Shown here: positions 6,707 through 15,187 of the stretch, piece after piece
Position numbering within the stretch: the stretch's first letter is position 1
Layout of the letters: the number at the start of each line of letters is the position of its first letter
NCBI GenBank assembly: GCA_001508335.1
Contig: LGFX01000007.1
Coordinates: forward strand, 1 to 64,000
Direction of reading: 5' to 3'
Length of the DNA: 64,000 nucleotides
Origin: a candidate division TA06 bacterium 32_111
GTDB lineage: Bacteria; Hydrothermota; 32-111
Program-made: the position numbers and the translations under genes
The notes under the pieces: model-generated
The model's database searches: none
Told to the model about the DNA's origin: nothing
Seen by the model: only the letters and a program-made list of their open reading frames with translations

Positions 6707-9222
6707 TCACCCTGTAAAACTTTGAATTCTACTCTCCTGTTTTTCTGATAATCATCTTCATTCTTTTCAGGGAATACTATAGGTTTATTCTCTCCAAAAC
6801 CTATCGCAATAATCCTGTTAGGTGATATCTTGTGAACACTTATAAGATAGTTTCTAACCGATTCAGCTCTTGCCTGTGAAAGTTTTTTGTTGTAAGAGTT
6901 TGAACCTCTCGAATCGGTGTGCCCACTTATCTCAACCTTTATAGATGGATTCTCTTTCATTATGGTTGCGAGTGAATCACATACTGGATATGACTCTGGT
7001 TTTAGAGTTGCTTTGTTGAAATCGAAAAGGATGTTGTTGAAAACGAAAACCATCTTCTCTTTCAAAAGTCCAACATCGAGAGTTGAAAATACTCCGCCTT
7101 TTACTTCGATGTTAAATTTATCCTGCTTTATATATTTTTTTACTTTAGGGTCTATTTTTACATTGTAGAATCCTTTCTTTATTGCTTTTGTTGTATCCAC
7201 ACCACCTTCACCTGTTGTGAAAGAATCAACCAACGTTTTCATATCCAATGTGAAAATTCTAATTAGAGAGTTAACAGGTTTGAGAGTTTTAGCATCGTAG
7301 GTTTTAACTATAAGTTTTCCATGCGTCGGGAACATCTCAACTATCTGTTTGTAATCTTTTCCTCTTTCAATATCTATAGTGAAAACAACATCATCCCTTC
7401 CAGATGATTTAACTGTTACAGCATGTGTTCCCTCATCAAGTCTTTTTGTAACATTCCCTACTGTATCCGTATAAAGAGTATCCCCATCGGTAAAAATAAC
7501 TGAAGCGTTTTCTATAGGTTTTTTGGTAATTCCACTTATAACCTCAACTACGAGAGTTCCCATAGAAGGATTCATTTTATAAACTCTTTCAACTTTTCCA
7601 TTTGCTTTCAAAAAGAACGAATCGATTATCGTATCATATTTTTCAGCTGTTATTATAACCTTTGCGTTGGTCTTTGGGAAATACTTCCTGAATTTTCCTA
7701 AACTATCAGAATAGAAAGTATCCTTTTTGTTTAAAGGGTTATCCCTTATAACTTCCAACTTTGCTATCAAAGGCTTTTCCGTCATAGAGTCAATTATTGT
7801 TCCTGAAAAAACTGATATTATATTGGAATGAGCACATGAATTCATATTAAGATGAGCACCTTTTGTATAGTAAACCAAACCATGATCCTGAGAGACTGAA
7901 AGATCGGATGTGAAATTACCAAAATTGAATCCAAGACCGACGTTAAATCTGAAACTCTCCCTTCCTCCAATAGTTGCCATACTCTCAAGTAAAAGGAAAT
8001 GGAAAGCTGTATACTGTAAACCTAAACTAACTTTTGGTTTTTTAGTTGAAAAGGATGTTTCTTTGAAACCTTGAGAGTATCTTGCGAATACGTTGAAGGG
8101 CTGGTATCTTGCTGAATAGGAAACCCCAATATTTATCTGAGGTTCTAGAAAAGTTGTCAAATCACTTCCATTGTAAACGAGTGAATCCCCAAGAAGTGAA
8201 CTTACTATAGAATCAGATTTCTGATCATCTGGAATGGTAGAGTCAGAATTTATAGTTGTTATAACCCTGTGTAGGTTGACTACATTCAAAGAATCGGTAG
8301 CCATAAAGAAAGTGTATCTTCTCGCTCCATACTTCCAGAATATTCTTGAAAGAAAATGTTCCCATGAAAATTCAACCATCCATCTGTCATCTATATTCCA
8401 ACTAACCCCTCCTGTCAAGTCGAAACCATGTCCGGGAAGATTAGAAAACCCCGGAGTTATACCACTTATAAAATCGTTGAAATTATCGAAAGAGGTAAGT
8501 TGTGCTGTTGAAAAAGGAATAGCATAATCAAGATTCATCCTTGTAACAACTCTTAAAAAACTGGAGTCTGATTGGAAATAGAAGGAATCAGCATAAAGAT
8601 TGAAATATGAAATTCCAGCAAGATATGATAGTGAGAGTCCAACATTCAACCTTCCATTATTTTCAAGGTCAACACCTCCTCCTAAACCGAATGCGAACTG
8701 ACCTATCTCCTGTGTTTCAAACTTGAGATCTCTGAAATCGTATGTAGAATCGAACTGGTTACCATAGAGCATTATATCAAAAAAGGCATCAGGTATCTGT
8801 AAGGATGAGCCTTCCTTTATATCAAACCCAAAACCGAAAAGCCCTATTTTAAACCCAAACAAGGGAAGCCCCAACCTTAAATACTGATCGAGTAAAAAAT
8901 ATGGACCAATGTAATGTAAAATAGCCTGTTTCTTTTCTTCATTTATCGTATCTACTGGAAATGAATCTATTGGAGCTGTAGCTGAATTTTCGAAAAGGTA
9001 GGCAAGAAAAGAATAGGATATAAGATTGTTTGTTACTCCTGTATTCAATCTTAAAAGTTCCCATGAATACCATGGAGTATCTGTCCTTCCCAAAAATGAA
9101 GGGTTATAGAAAAGTGACATATAACCTGTATTCAAAGGTGAATTCATATACCTATAATCGTAGTCAGCAAAAATAAGAAGTGTTGAAAATATTATAATGA
9201 AAATTAGTATGAATTTTTTCAT
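6703..9222 (-). CDS. OmpA-family outer-membrane protein with N-terminal beta-barrel-like region
   Basis: The ATG at 9222 has GGAG at good spacing and is followed by a signal peptide (MKKFILIFIIIFSTLLIFA); codons further upstream lie inside the previous gene. The protein has 839 residues. Roughly residues 20-480 look like a PorV/DUF5723-type barrel rich in aromatic beta strands. Residues 490-710 hold three carboxypeptidase-regulatory or PEGA-like beta modules (for example GTLVVEVISGITKKPIENA). The C-terminal 115 residues are an OmpA peptidoglycan-binding domain (FNNILFDFNKATL, GHTDSRGSNSYN, NRRVEFKVL). Known OmpA domains tether the outer membrane to peptidoglycan; the barrel role is inferred. 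It follows the lipoprotein gene by one base, so the two may act together. Confidence 0.88.
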   Translation of the reverse strand: MKKFILIFIIIFSTLLIFADYDYRYMNSPLNTGYMSLFYNPSFLGRTDTPWYSWELLRLNTGVTNNLISYSFLAYLFENSATAPIDSFPVDTINEEKKQAILHYIGPYFLLDQYLRLGLPLFGFKIGLFGFGFDIKEGSSLQIPDAFFDIMLYGNQFDSTYDFRDLKFETQEIGQFAFGLGGGVDLENNGRLNVGLSLSYLAGISYFNLYADSFYFQSDSSFLRVVTRMNLDYAIPFSTAQLTSFDNFNDFISGITPGFSNLPGHGFDLTGGVSWNIDDRWMVEFSWEHFLSRIFWKYGARRYTFFMATDSLNVVNLHRVITTINSDSTIPDDQKSDSIVSSLLGDSLVYNGSDLTTFLEPQINIGVSYSARYQPFNVFARYSQGFKETSFSTKKPKVSLGLQYTAFHFLLLESMATIGGRESFRFNVGLGFNFGNFTSDLSVSQDHGLVYYTKGAHLNMNSCAHSNIISVFSGTIIDSMTEKPLIAKLEVIRDNPLNKKDTFYSDSLGKFRKYFPKTNAKVIITAEKYDTIIDSFFLKANGKVERVYKMNPSMGTLVVEVISGITKKPIENASVIFTDGDTLYTDTVGNVTKRLDEGTHAVTVKSSGRDDVVFTIDIERGKDYKQIVEMFPTHGKLIVKTYDAKTLKPVNSLIRIFTLDMKTLVDSFTTGEGGVDTTKAIKKGFYNVKIDPKVKKYIKQDKFNIEVKGGVFSTLDVGLLKEKMVFVFNNILFDFNKATLKPESYPVCDSLATIMKENPSIKVEISGHTDSRGSNSYNKKLSQARAESVRNYLISVHKISPNRIIAIGFGENKPIVFPEKNEDDYQKNRRVEFKVLQGE

Positions 9223-9223
9223 T

Positions 9224-10276
9224 TTATTCTCCATTGTTAGGCAAATAGTATGGATCGAAATCAATATTAACCTGTAAAGCTCCATTAACCCTAATAAAAT
9301 CTTCTGGGGTAACAAAAACATCCTCATCTTGTGGTGCCGGGATTTCGAACCTACCTTTAAACTTGAAAGTTGAATATTTAAACAAACTGTCAAGTTCATG
9401 TGTTATATCAAGGTTAAGGTTACTGTACACCCCATCCCCCTGACTCCGTCCCAAACTATCCTTTGGAACCTGTGCTAACAAAAATGTGTCCGAAAAAACA
9501 ATATTATTTAAAGAGTCGTAAAGTAAAAGGATGAAGTTTGAACTTATCGGCAATCTGTTCCATATATCAAGATTAAGTCTTACCCAGTTTATCATATTTG
9601 TTGGTGAACTTGAAGGTGGAGAGAATGGTAACTCTTGTTCTTTAACAACTGTCATAACCCTATCACCTGTAAGTTTTGCCTGGAAAGCTACCATAGAGTA
9701 TGCTTCAAGTGAATCGACAAATGTTTGGCCTGAATCTATCTGAACCTCTATCTCATGGTAATAATCTCCAATAGGGAAATCGTTAACTGAATAGGTATAA
9801 AGAGTATCAAGAAAATCTCTCCTGTTAAAAAATACTTCAACTGTATCAAGGTATATTAGCCTTCCGCTCGAGTACATCCTGTGTATCAACCTTCCACCTG
9901 TAGTGTAAGGGACTTTTCCCCAGAATCTAACAAAGTTATGAACCTTGTTAACGGATGAGGTAAAATATGTTGAATCTCTTGAGGTATCTATCCATTCCTC
10001 TGGAAGTAACTCTTCTATATTTATGCTTATTTTTATGGTATCACTTTTTAAATGAGAAGCGTTAATCCATTTTTCATGCTGGGTATAACCAAAAACCGTA
10101 TCACCTCTAACAGATATCCTCTCAGGATGATCAGTGGCTACTTCAAGAACCGTCATCAAAGTATCACCCAAAGGTATTGAGTATGTGAGATTCTCAACAA
10201 CAGGTAGTTTTTTGGGAAGTGGTATAGAACAGGAAATAAAAATTAGAATAATAAAAGAAAAGAATAATTTTTTCAT
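9224..10276 (-). CDS. Predicted lipoprotein of unknown function
   Basis: A 350-residue protein starting at ATG behind GGAGGTG. The N-terminus MKKLFFSFIILIFISC ends in a lipobox-like cysteine at residue 16 (Phe at -3 is slightly unusual), so export and lipidation by Lgt/Lsp/Lnt is likely. The rest is beta-rich with many Asp/Ser/Thr and no recognised domain. It heads the operon with its own promoter and is followed after one base by the OmpA-like protein, which suggests an envelope role, perhaps as a partner of that protein. Function not recognised. Confidence 0.8.
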   Translation of the reverse strand: MKKLFFSFIILIFISCSIPLPKKLPVVENLTYSIPLGDTLMTVLEVATDHPERISVRGDTVFGYTQHEKWINASHLKSDTIKISINIEELLPEEWIDTSRDSTYFTSSVNKVHNFVRFWGKVPYTTGGRLIHRMYSSGRLIYLDTVEVFFNRRDFLDTLYTYSVNDFPIGDYYHEIEVQIDSGQTFVDSLEAYSMVAFQAKLTGDRVMTVVKEQELPFSPPSSSPTNMINWVRLNLDIWNRLPISSNFILLLYDSLNNIVFSDTFLLAQVPKDSLGRSQGDGVYSNLNLDITHELDSLFKYSTFKFKGRFEIPAPQDEDVFVTPEDFIRVNGALQVNIDFDPYYLPNNGE

Positions 10277-10303
10277 TTCACCTCCAATATTTTATAAGTT
10301 ATT

Positions 10304-10332
10304 ATTTTATGCTTTTTTAATATTTCAGTCAA
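10304..10332 (-). promoter_or_regulatory. Sigma-70 type promoter of the envelope operon
   Basis: On the minus strand TTGACT (10327-10332) and TAAAAT (10304-10309) are separated by 17 bases, 28 bases upstream of the lipoprotein ATG at 10276. It likely drives lipoprotein, ompA-like, purN, lnt, gltX and perhaps the two tRNAs. Confidence 0.75.
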
Positions 10333-10345
10333 GGAATCTCTATTT

Positions 10346-11152
10346 TTAATTTTTATAAAATAGAAGAATTGACTTATCCATAAGAAAACCAAAAATTTTA
10401 AAGAGAATATAAAAGAAAAAGGAGAGTGAAAAAATTTCAAAAAATGAAAAAGGAGACAAAAGTGTAATCTTTCTCAAAACAATTCCGGAAAAGGATGAGA
10501 CAAGAAAAGATATAAGGATATCGTAATAAAGGTATTCTTTGTTATTTTTTATAGTATAAAAAATCCTTGGTATTATACAAAATGGCAATAGAAGAAAAAA
10601 ATAACCATGCATGTAAGAAAAGATGAAAAGTAAAATTTTTTCTACATCCTCCACATAATAGTAATATTTATCCCTAACTAATTTTATCTTCAAAATTTCA
10701 TACAAACTTCTTATAAGATATTTAAGAAAATAAAGTATGAAGATAAGGCCAATAAGAAGAAATACAGTTTTGTAAACAAAAATATTTTTGATACTTTCGA
10801 TTACAAAAAAATTTGAAATAGAGGAGAGAAAGATTATAACAAAAAAGTGTAAAAGTTGATCCAAAACAAAATTTATGCCTTTATCAAAATTGTTTTTATT
10901 CTTTGCAAGATCTACAAAAAAATGTGAGAGAAGGGTTAGAATTGAAATTAAGAAAGAAAAAAATATTTTTTTAGAAAATATGAAAAGAAAAATAAAAGTC
11001 GTTAAAAAAACAAAAAAAGAGTGTAAAAAAAGACCTTTTTTACTTTTTAATTTTAATTTAAATACAATGTCCGTTTGAAATATGAAGTCACCAAAAAGGT
11101 GACCTAACAATAGAATTACAATTATATCAACTTTAGGAAAATAATTATTCAT
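10346..11152 (-). CDS. DUF3307-like integral membrane protein
   Basis: A 268-residue, very hydrophobic protein with about seven membrane segments. The N-terminal part resembles DUF3307: LLLGHLFGDFIFQTD near residue 15, a GLFLHSF motif near 41 and SHFFVDLAKN near 77, where His and Asp residues line up as in that family. The family's biochemical role is unknown. It is the last gene of a long unit and its start overlaps the end of rplI by 8 bases. Family assignment is from motif memory only. Confidence 0.7.
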   Translation of the reverse strand: MNNYFPKVDIIVILLLGHLFGDFIFQTDIVFKLKLKSKKGLFLHSFFVFLTTFIFLFIFSKKIFFSFLISILTLLSHFFVDLAKNKNNFDKGINFVLDQLLHFFVIIFLSSISNFFVIESIKNIFVYKTVFLLIGLIFILYFLKYLIRSLYEILKIKLVRDKYYYYVEDVEKILLFIFSYMHGYFFLLLPFCIIPRIFYTIKNNKEYLYYDILISFLVSSFSGIVLRKITLLSPFSFFEIFSLSFFFYILFKIFGFLMDKSILLFYKN

Positions 11153-11591
11153 CCTTTACAACCGAAAGTTTCAAAACTCCAATAACCTCCGGATGCAATT
11201 TTATATTAACTTCAAAATCACCAAGTTTTTTTATAGGTTCATCAAGTAAAACAGCATTTTCATCTGTTTTTATGCCATTCTTTTCAAGTTCCTCACAGAT
11301 AAGCCTTTTTGAAATTGAACCGTAAAGAGAATCATCATCATGAACTTTCTGTTTAATAGTTAAATTTATTGATGAGAGTTTTTCTTTGACCTGAAGTGCT
11401 ATCTCTTTATTTTTTAATTCTTTCTGTTCATACTTTATCTTTTCCTGCTGGAACCTTTTTAAATTGTTTTCCGAATATTCGTAAGCAATTTTATTGGGTA
11501 TCAAATAATTTCTTGCATACCCATCTTTAACATTTACCACATCTCCCCTTTTCCCGAGTTTTTCAATATTCTCTCTTAAAATTATTTTCAT
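11145..11591 (-). CDS. rplI: Ribosomal protein bL9
   Basis: 148 residues, the usual length. The N-terminal rRNA-binding domain shows the family signature MKIILRENIEKLGKRGDVV and GYARNYLIPNKIA. A long charged connecting helix (about residues 40-75) leads to the C-terminal domain. The ATG has AGGAG 6 bases upstream. Last of the canonical rpsF-ssb-rpsR-rplI set. Confidence 0.97.
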   Translation of the reverse strand: MKIILRENIEKLGKRGDVVNVKDGYARNYLIPNKIAYEYSENNLKRFQQEKIKYEQKELKNKEIALQVKEKLSSINLTIKQKVHDDDSLYGSISKRLICEELEKNGIKTDENAVLLDEPIKKLGDFEVNIKLHPEVIGVLKLSVVKDE

Positions 11592-11599
11592 GTAAACTC

Positions 11600-11869
11600 C
11601 TATCTTAAATTTTCATCAACATACGGAAGAAGAGCTATCTGTCTTGCAGTTTTTATAGCCCTGGCAACCTCTTTCTGATGTTTTTCACAGAGTCCAGTTG
11701 CTTTTCTTGGCAATATTTTTCCCCTATCGTTGATGAATTTTGATAAGAACTGAATATTTTTGTAATCTATTTTTTCTTTCCTTGCACAAAGTTTACAAAC
11801 CTTTACTTTTTTAAAACCATTTCTTGACTCTGAAAAACCATTATTTCCCTTAGAATGGTATGGACTCAT
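11600..11869 (-). CDS. rpsR: Ribosomal protein bS18
   Basis: The ATG at 11869 is chosen because GGAGG lies 5 bases upstream, inside the end of ssb; the in-frame TTG at 11887 lacks a site. This gives 89 residues. The core motifs are KVCKLCARK (a CXXC pair), [19 protein letters not shown] and [18 protein letters not shown]. The Cys pattern is of the zinc-binding kind. The 20-base overlap with ssb indicates coupled translation. Confidence 0.96.
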   Translation of the reverse strand: MSPYHSKGNNGFSESRNGFKKVKVCKLCARKEKIDYKNIQFLSKFINDRGKILPRKATGLCEKHQKEVARAIKTARQIALLPYVDENLR

Positions 11870-12323
11870 CAGTACCTCCGTTTTCAATTTCTTCTATTTC
11901 ATTAAAATCTTTTTCAACATCATCTATAACTTTTTCATAGGAATTGTTAGGTTCGCTTTCGAACTCAGCAACTTCCCTTGCCAAAAAGTATATCTTAGTT
12001 GCTCTTATCTGAAAGGATACTTTTTTCTCATGCGTTCTTTTATCCTCGTAATTGTTTGCCTCAAGCGAGCCCTCAACAATCACAGGTGTTCCAGTTTTCA
12101 ACCTTTTTTCAAAGTTATCTTCATATTTCGTAAAATATGAAACACTTATAAAAAGGGGGTTATCTTTCCACTCTCCACTTTTATCTTTGAACCTTTTAGA
12201 GGATGCTAAACGAAAACCTATAACCCCAGTGTTATCAGAGGTGTATCTCTTTTCAGCATCCTTTGTAACTCTACCTGCGATTATTACTCTGTTAAGGTTT
12301 GGAAGATTTACTTTTTCAGCCAT
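11850..12323 (-). CDS. ssb: Single-stranded DNA-binding protein
   Basis: 157 residues. The OB fold covers about residues 8-115 ([44 protein letters not shown]). An acidic linker ends in DESIPF, the conserved tip that recruits replication and repair partners. It starts at ATG immediately after the rpsF stop and shares its end with rpsR. Gene order matches the widespread rpsF-ssb-rpsR operon. Confidence 0.96.
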   Translation of the reverse strand: MAEKVNLPNLNRVIIAGRVTKDAEKRYTSDNTGVIGFRLASSKRFKDKSGEWKDNPLFISVSYFTKYEDNFEKRLKTGTPVIVEGSLEANNYEDKRTHEKKVSFQIRATKIYFLAREVAEFESEPNNSYEKVIDDVEKDFNEIEEIENGGTDESIPF

Positions 12324-12620
12324 TTATACCTTCACTTCATCATTTTTCTTTATCATGTATCTCCAAACCGTTTCATCGAGTTTGATCTCTTTCCTTAACT
12401 CTTCTACTTTCAATGGATCAAGGTTAAAGTTGATCAAAATAAAATGTCCCTGAGTTGTTTTGTTTATTTCGTATGTTAGTTTCTCAATTCCTTTATCCTC
12501 AACATTTTCAACTTTACCTGAAAGTTCCTCAACCCATTTTTTGAAATTTGAAATCCTTTCTTCAAGAGTCTCCTGAGTTAAAGTAGGATCATAGATGATC
12601 AAAATTTCATAGTTAACCAA
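12324..12620 (-). CDS. rpsF: Ribosomal protein bS6
   Basis: 98 residues with a TTG start behind AGGAGG. The family pattern VNYEILIIYDPTL, the central LTYEINKTTQGHFILINFN and the C-terminal VWRYMIKK are clear. In many bacteria the S6:S18 complex represses this operon through a leader; I do not see such a leader in the short spacer after pth. Confidence 0.95.
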   Translation of the reverse strand: MVNYEILIIYDPTLTQETLEERISNFKKWVEELSGKVENVEDKGIEKLTYEINKTTQGHFILINFNLDPLKVEELRKEIKLDETVWRYMIKKNDEVKV

Positions 12621-12632
12621 AATTTCCTCCTG

Positions 12633-13186
12633 TTATTTTTCTTTTTTGTTAATTATACTCATAGATCTTTCAAATCCATTTTCCAAAATCGTATAAAGGT
12701 TACTTACCCCTCTATCAACAACCTTTCTATGTTCTTCACTACTCATTTTTCCAAGAACAAAATCTTTGTCTTTCTTCTCACCATTTTCTCCGATTCCGAC
12801 TCTTAACCTTGCAAAATCCTCCGTCTGAAGGTGATAAATTATAGATTTTAAACCGTTATGACCTCCATCTGAACCAGATAACCTCAATCTGAATGTTAAG
12901 AGTGGAATGTTGAAATCATCAACAACTATCAAAAGATCTTTTAAATCTATTTTATAGTAGTTAACAAATTCCATAACAGCAACCCCACTCTCATTCATAT
13001 AGGTAGTTGGGATCATCAATAAAAGTTTTTCTTTCAAAGAACATTCAGAAAAAAAAAGTGACCTTTACCACTTTTAAAGTGCAACTTCTCCTTTTTAGCA
13101 AATTCTAAAACTATCTCTTTACCAACATTGTGTCTTGTTTCATCATAGATTTTACCAGGATTTCCAAGCCCAACAAATACAAACAT
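12633..13186 (-). pseudogene. pth: Peptidyl-tRNA hydrolase, interrupted by a frameshift in a T9 tract
   Basis: Pth recycles peptidyl-tRNA and is essential in most bacteria. The gene starts at ATG 13186 behind GGAG, reading MFVFVGLGNPGKIYDETRHN, which has the catalytic His (TRHN). After GKGHFFF the frame meets a run of nine T and then a stop. The rest of the protein, from SECSLKEKLLLMIPTTYMNESG through SDGGHNGLKSII to the end at 12633, is in the -1 frame. One extra T in the run would restore an unbroken 184-residue Pth with all motifs (Asn in GLGNPG, PTTYMN, GGHNGLK). The conservation on both sides argues for a working gene: either a sequence/assembly error, or polymerase slippage or ribosomal frameshifting on the homopolymer. 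Confidence 0.88.
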
Positions 13187-13195
13187 ATCACTCCA

Positions 13196-13873
13196 TCACT
13201 TTTTTTCTTTTTTCTCTTTGTCTTTTTCTTCGCCTTCTTCCTCTTCACCCTCTTCTTTCTCTTTTCCAATGACTTCCGGTTCTTTGGCTTCCTCTTCAGG
13301 TTTTGGAACTTCCTCAACGTATGCTTTCGGCGCAAGTATCGTAACTATTACCTCTTCTGGATTTTCAACGATTTCGAATTTTTCCACTTTTAAATCCTTA
13401 ACATGAACAGAATCGCCAATCATTAGTTCTGTAATGTCAACTTCGATATGTGAAGGAATATTTGCAGGCAAACATTTTATTTCTATCTCTCTTAAAAGAT
13501 GTTCAACTATTCCACCTTCTTTAACACCTTTGGAAGCTCCTTTTAAGACAACGGGAACGTTTAGTTTCAACTTTTCAGTTTTATGTATTATCTGAAAATC
13601 GATATGCAAAATTTTATTAGTTCTTGGACTTCTAAATATCTCTTTGATGATTGCAAGAAAATTGTCATTCCCCATTTTGATATTTATCAAAGACTTTTCT
13701 CTTCCGATTGTATGAAACATTTTGTTCAATTCTACCTCATCAACGGAGAATAATCTATTCTCTTCTTTATGTCCATAAGCGACACATGGTATTTTACCAT
13801 TTTTTCTTATAAGGGTAAGATTGTGTTTTTTCCCCTTCTCCCTTTTTTCAACTGTTAATTCATATTGAAGCAT
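13196..13873 (-). CDS. rplY: Ribosomal protein bL25 (general stress protein Ctc form)
   Basis: 225 residues, the long Ctc type. The N-terminal 5S rRNA-binding domain covers about residues 1-95 (GKIPCVAYG, NFLAIIKEIFRSPR, ILHIDFQ). The C-terminal TL5-like beta domain covers 96-185. A highly charged Glu/Lys tail of about 40 residues follows. The ATG has GGAGG upstream. The order prs-rplY-pth is the same as in many Gram-positive bacteria. Confidence 0.95.
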   Translation of the reverse strand: MLQYELTVEKREKGKKHNLTLIRKNGKIPCVAYGHKEENRLFSVDEVELNKMFHTIGREKSLINIKMGNDNFLAIIKEIFRSPRTNKILHIDFQIIHKTEKLKLNVPVVLKGASKGVKEGGIVEHLLREIEIKCLPANIPSHIEVDITELMIGDSVHVKDLKVEKFEIVENPEEVIVTILAPKAYVEEVPKPEEEAKEPEVIGKEKEEGEEEEGEEKDKEKKEKK

Positions 13874-13881
13874 TTATCCTC

Positions 13882-14811
13882 CTAATCAAAAAGTGCACTG
13901 ATAGATTCTTTATTATAAACTCTCTTTATCGCACTGGCAAAAAGGTTTGCCATAGATAAAACTTCTATTTTTTCAATCTTTTTTTCTTCAGGAATAACAA
14001 CACTGTCAGAAGTGTAAAGTTTATCTATAGGTGATTTTTTAAGTTTAGCAATAGCATCTCCAGAAAGCAGAGGATGAGTTACACAGGCAATTATCCTTTT
14101 AGCTCCATTATATTTTAAAGCTTCAGCTGCTTTTGTTATTGTTCCTGCTGTATCGATAATGTCATCAACGATAAGTATATCTCTGTCTTTTACTTCACCG
14201 ACAACATGCATAACCTCCGACTGGTTAGGTGAACTTCTTCTTTTATCTATAACAGCTATGGGAAGGTTGTTCAATTTTTTCGCAATACTTCTTGCCCTGT
14301 TAACTCTCCCAGCATCAGGTGAAACCACAACAGTGTTCTCAAGTTTCTCATTTTTCAAAAGGTATTCTACAAAAACCGGAGATGAATATAGATGATCAAC
14401 CGGGACATTGAAAAAGCCCTGTATCTGTTCGGCGTGAAGTTCAAGCACCATTATTCTTGAAACTCCGGCTGTAGTGAGAAGATTCGCAACAACCCTTGAA
14501 CTTATTGGAACCCTTGGAGCATCCTTCTTATCCTGCCTTGCGTAACCATAGTAAGGAATAACTGCGGTAATCTTTTCAGCGGAAGCTCTCCTTAAAGCAT
14601 CTATAATGAAAATAAGTTCAAGTAGATTATCTGCTGGGGGATTGGTAGATTGTATAACGAATACATGACTCCCTCTTACAGATTCATTTATTTGAACCCT
14701 TATCTCCCCATCAGAAAATTTTGTTATGATAGAATCAACAAGTGGAATATTCAACTTGTTGGATATCTCTTTTGCTATTTTAGCGTTAGAATTTCCTGCA
14801 ATAAGTTTCAT
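13882..14811 (-). CDS. prs: Ribose-phosphate pyrophosphokinase (PRPP synthetase)
   Basis: Makes PRPP from ribose 5-phosphate and ATP for nucleotide, His and Trp synthesis. 309 residues, class I length. Motifs: FSDGEIRVQINESVRG (about residue 32), PYYGYARQDKK (about 95), LELHAEQIQGFF (about 127, with Glu where most have Asp), and the PRPP loop ILIVDDIIDTAGT near 215. Only weak AGAG precedes the ATG. It lies between tRNA-Gln(TTG) and rplY on one strand. Confidence 0.96.
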   Translation of the reverse strand: MKLIAGNSNAKIAKEISNKLNIPLVDSIITKFSDGEIRVQINESVRGSHVFVIQSTNPPADNLLELIFIIDALRRASAEKITAVIPYYGYARQDKKDAPRVPISSRVVANLLTTAGVSRIMVLELHAEQIQGFFNVPVDHLYSSPVFVEYLLKNEKLENTVVVSPDAGRVNRARSIAKKLNNLPIAVIDKRRSSPNQSEVMHVVGEVKDRDILIVDDIIDTAGTITKAAEALKYNGAKRIIACVTHPLLSGDAIAKLKKSPIDKLYTSDSVVIPEEKKIEKIEVLSMANLFASAIKRVYNKESISALFD

Positions 14812-14828
14812 AAAAACTCTCTACTTTA

Positions 14829-14901
14829 CTGGGGCGGTAGGATTCGAACCTACGAATGCGGGAACCAAAATCCCGTGGCTTGCCAGCTTGCCGACACCCC
14901 A
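14829..14901 (-). tRNA. tRNA-Gln (TTG anticodon)
   Basis: The acceptor stem TGGGGTG pairs with CGCCCCA, followed by discriminator G; CCA is not encoded. The anticodon stem CGGGA/TCCCG encloses TTTTGGT (anticodon TTG). The T arm GTAGGTTCGAATCCTAC is intact. It is embedded between spoVG and prs, an arrangement also seen in Firmicutes. Confidence 0.95.
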
Positions 14902-14926
14902 AAAGTTTAAATTTTACCTTTAGGTT

Positions 14927-15187
14927 TTACTTTTTGTTCACTTCCTCTTGGTATTTTTCAAGAACGACTTTCTCAATCTTCTGTCTCATCTCATTGTTGA
15001 TTGGATGGGCTATATCCCTATAGGTTCCATCCTTAGCCCTTCTTGATGGCATGGAAATGAAAAGTCCCTTTTTTCCGTCGATAATCTTCAAACCCCTGAT
15101 AACAAATGCGTTGTCAAAAGTTACATTTGCAAAAGCTTTCAACTTGGGTTCATCTCTTAATGTGATTCTTACTTCGGTAATTTCCAT
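14927..15187 (-). CDS. spoVG: SpoVG family protein
   Basis: 86 residues with ATG behind AGGAGG. The family core is clear: MEITEVRITL, LKAFANVTFDNAFVIRGLKI, GLFISMPSRR and YRDIAHPINNEMRQKIE. SpoVG proteins bind nucleic acids and tune gene expression; they occur far beyond spore formers, so this is no evidence for sporulation. The start overlaps the end of ispE by 19 bases. Confidence 0.95.
   Translation of the reverse strand: MEITEVRITLRDEPKLKAFANVTFDNAFVIRGLKIIDGKKGLFISMPSRRAKDGTYRDIAHPINNEMRQKIEKVVLEKYQEEVNKK

Noticed and set aside
10340..10363. Weak hairpin CTATTTT/AAAATAG at the end of the DUF3307 gene as terminator
   Set aside because: All-AT stem except the end pairs, overlapping the stop codon; too weak to call.
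12052..12453. 133-codon plus-strand frame opposite ssb and rpsF
   Set aside because: Antisense to two well-identified genes and without family features.
13111..13335. Lys/Arg-rich minus-strand reading frame across the rplY end and pth start
   Set aside because: It is an alternative frame of the rplY charged tail and the pth N-terminus, both of which are identified in other frames.
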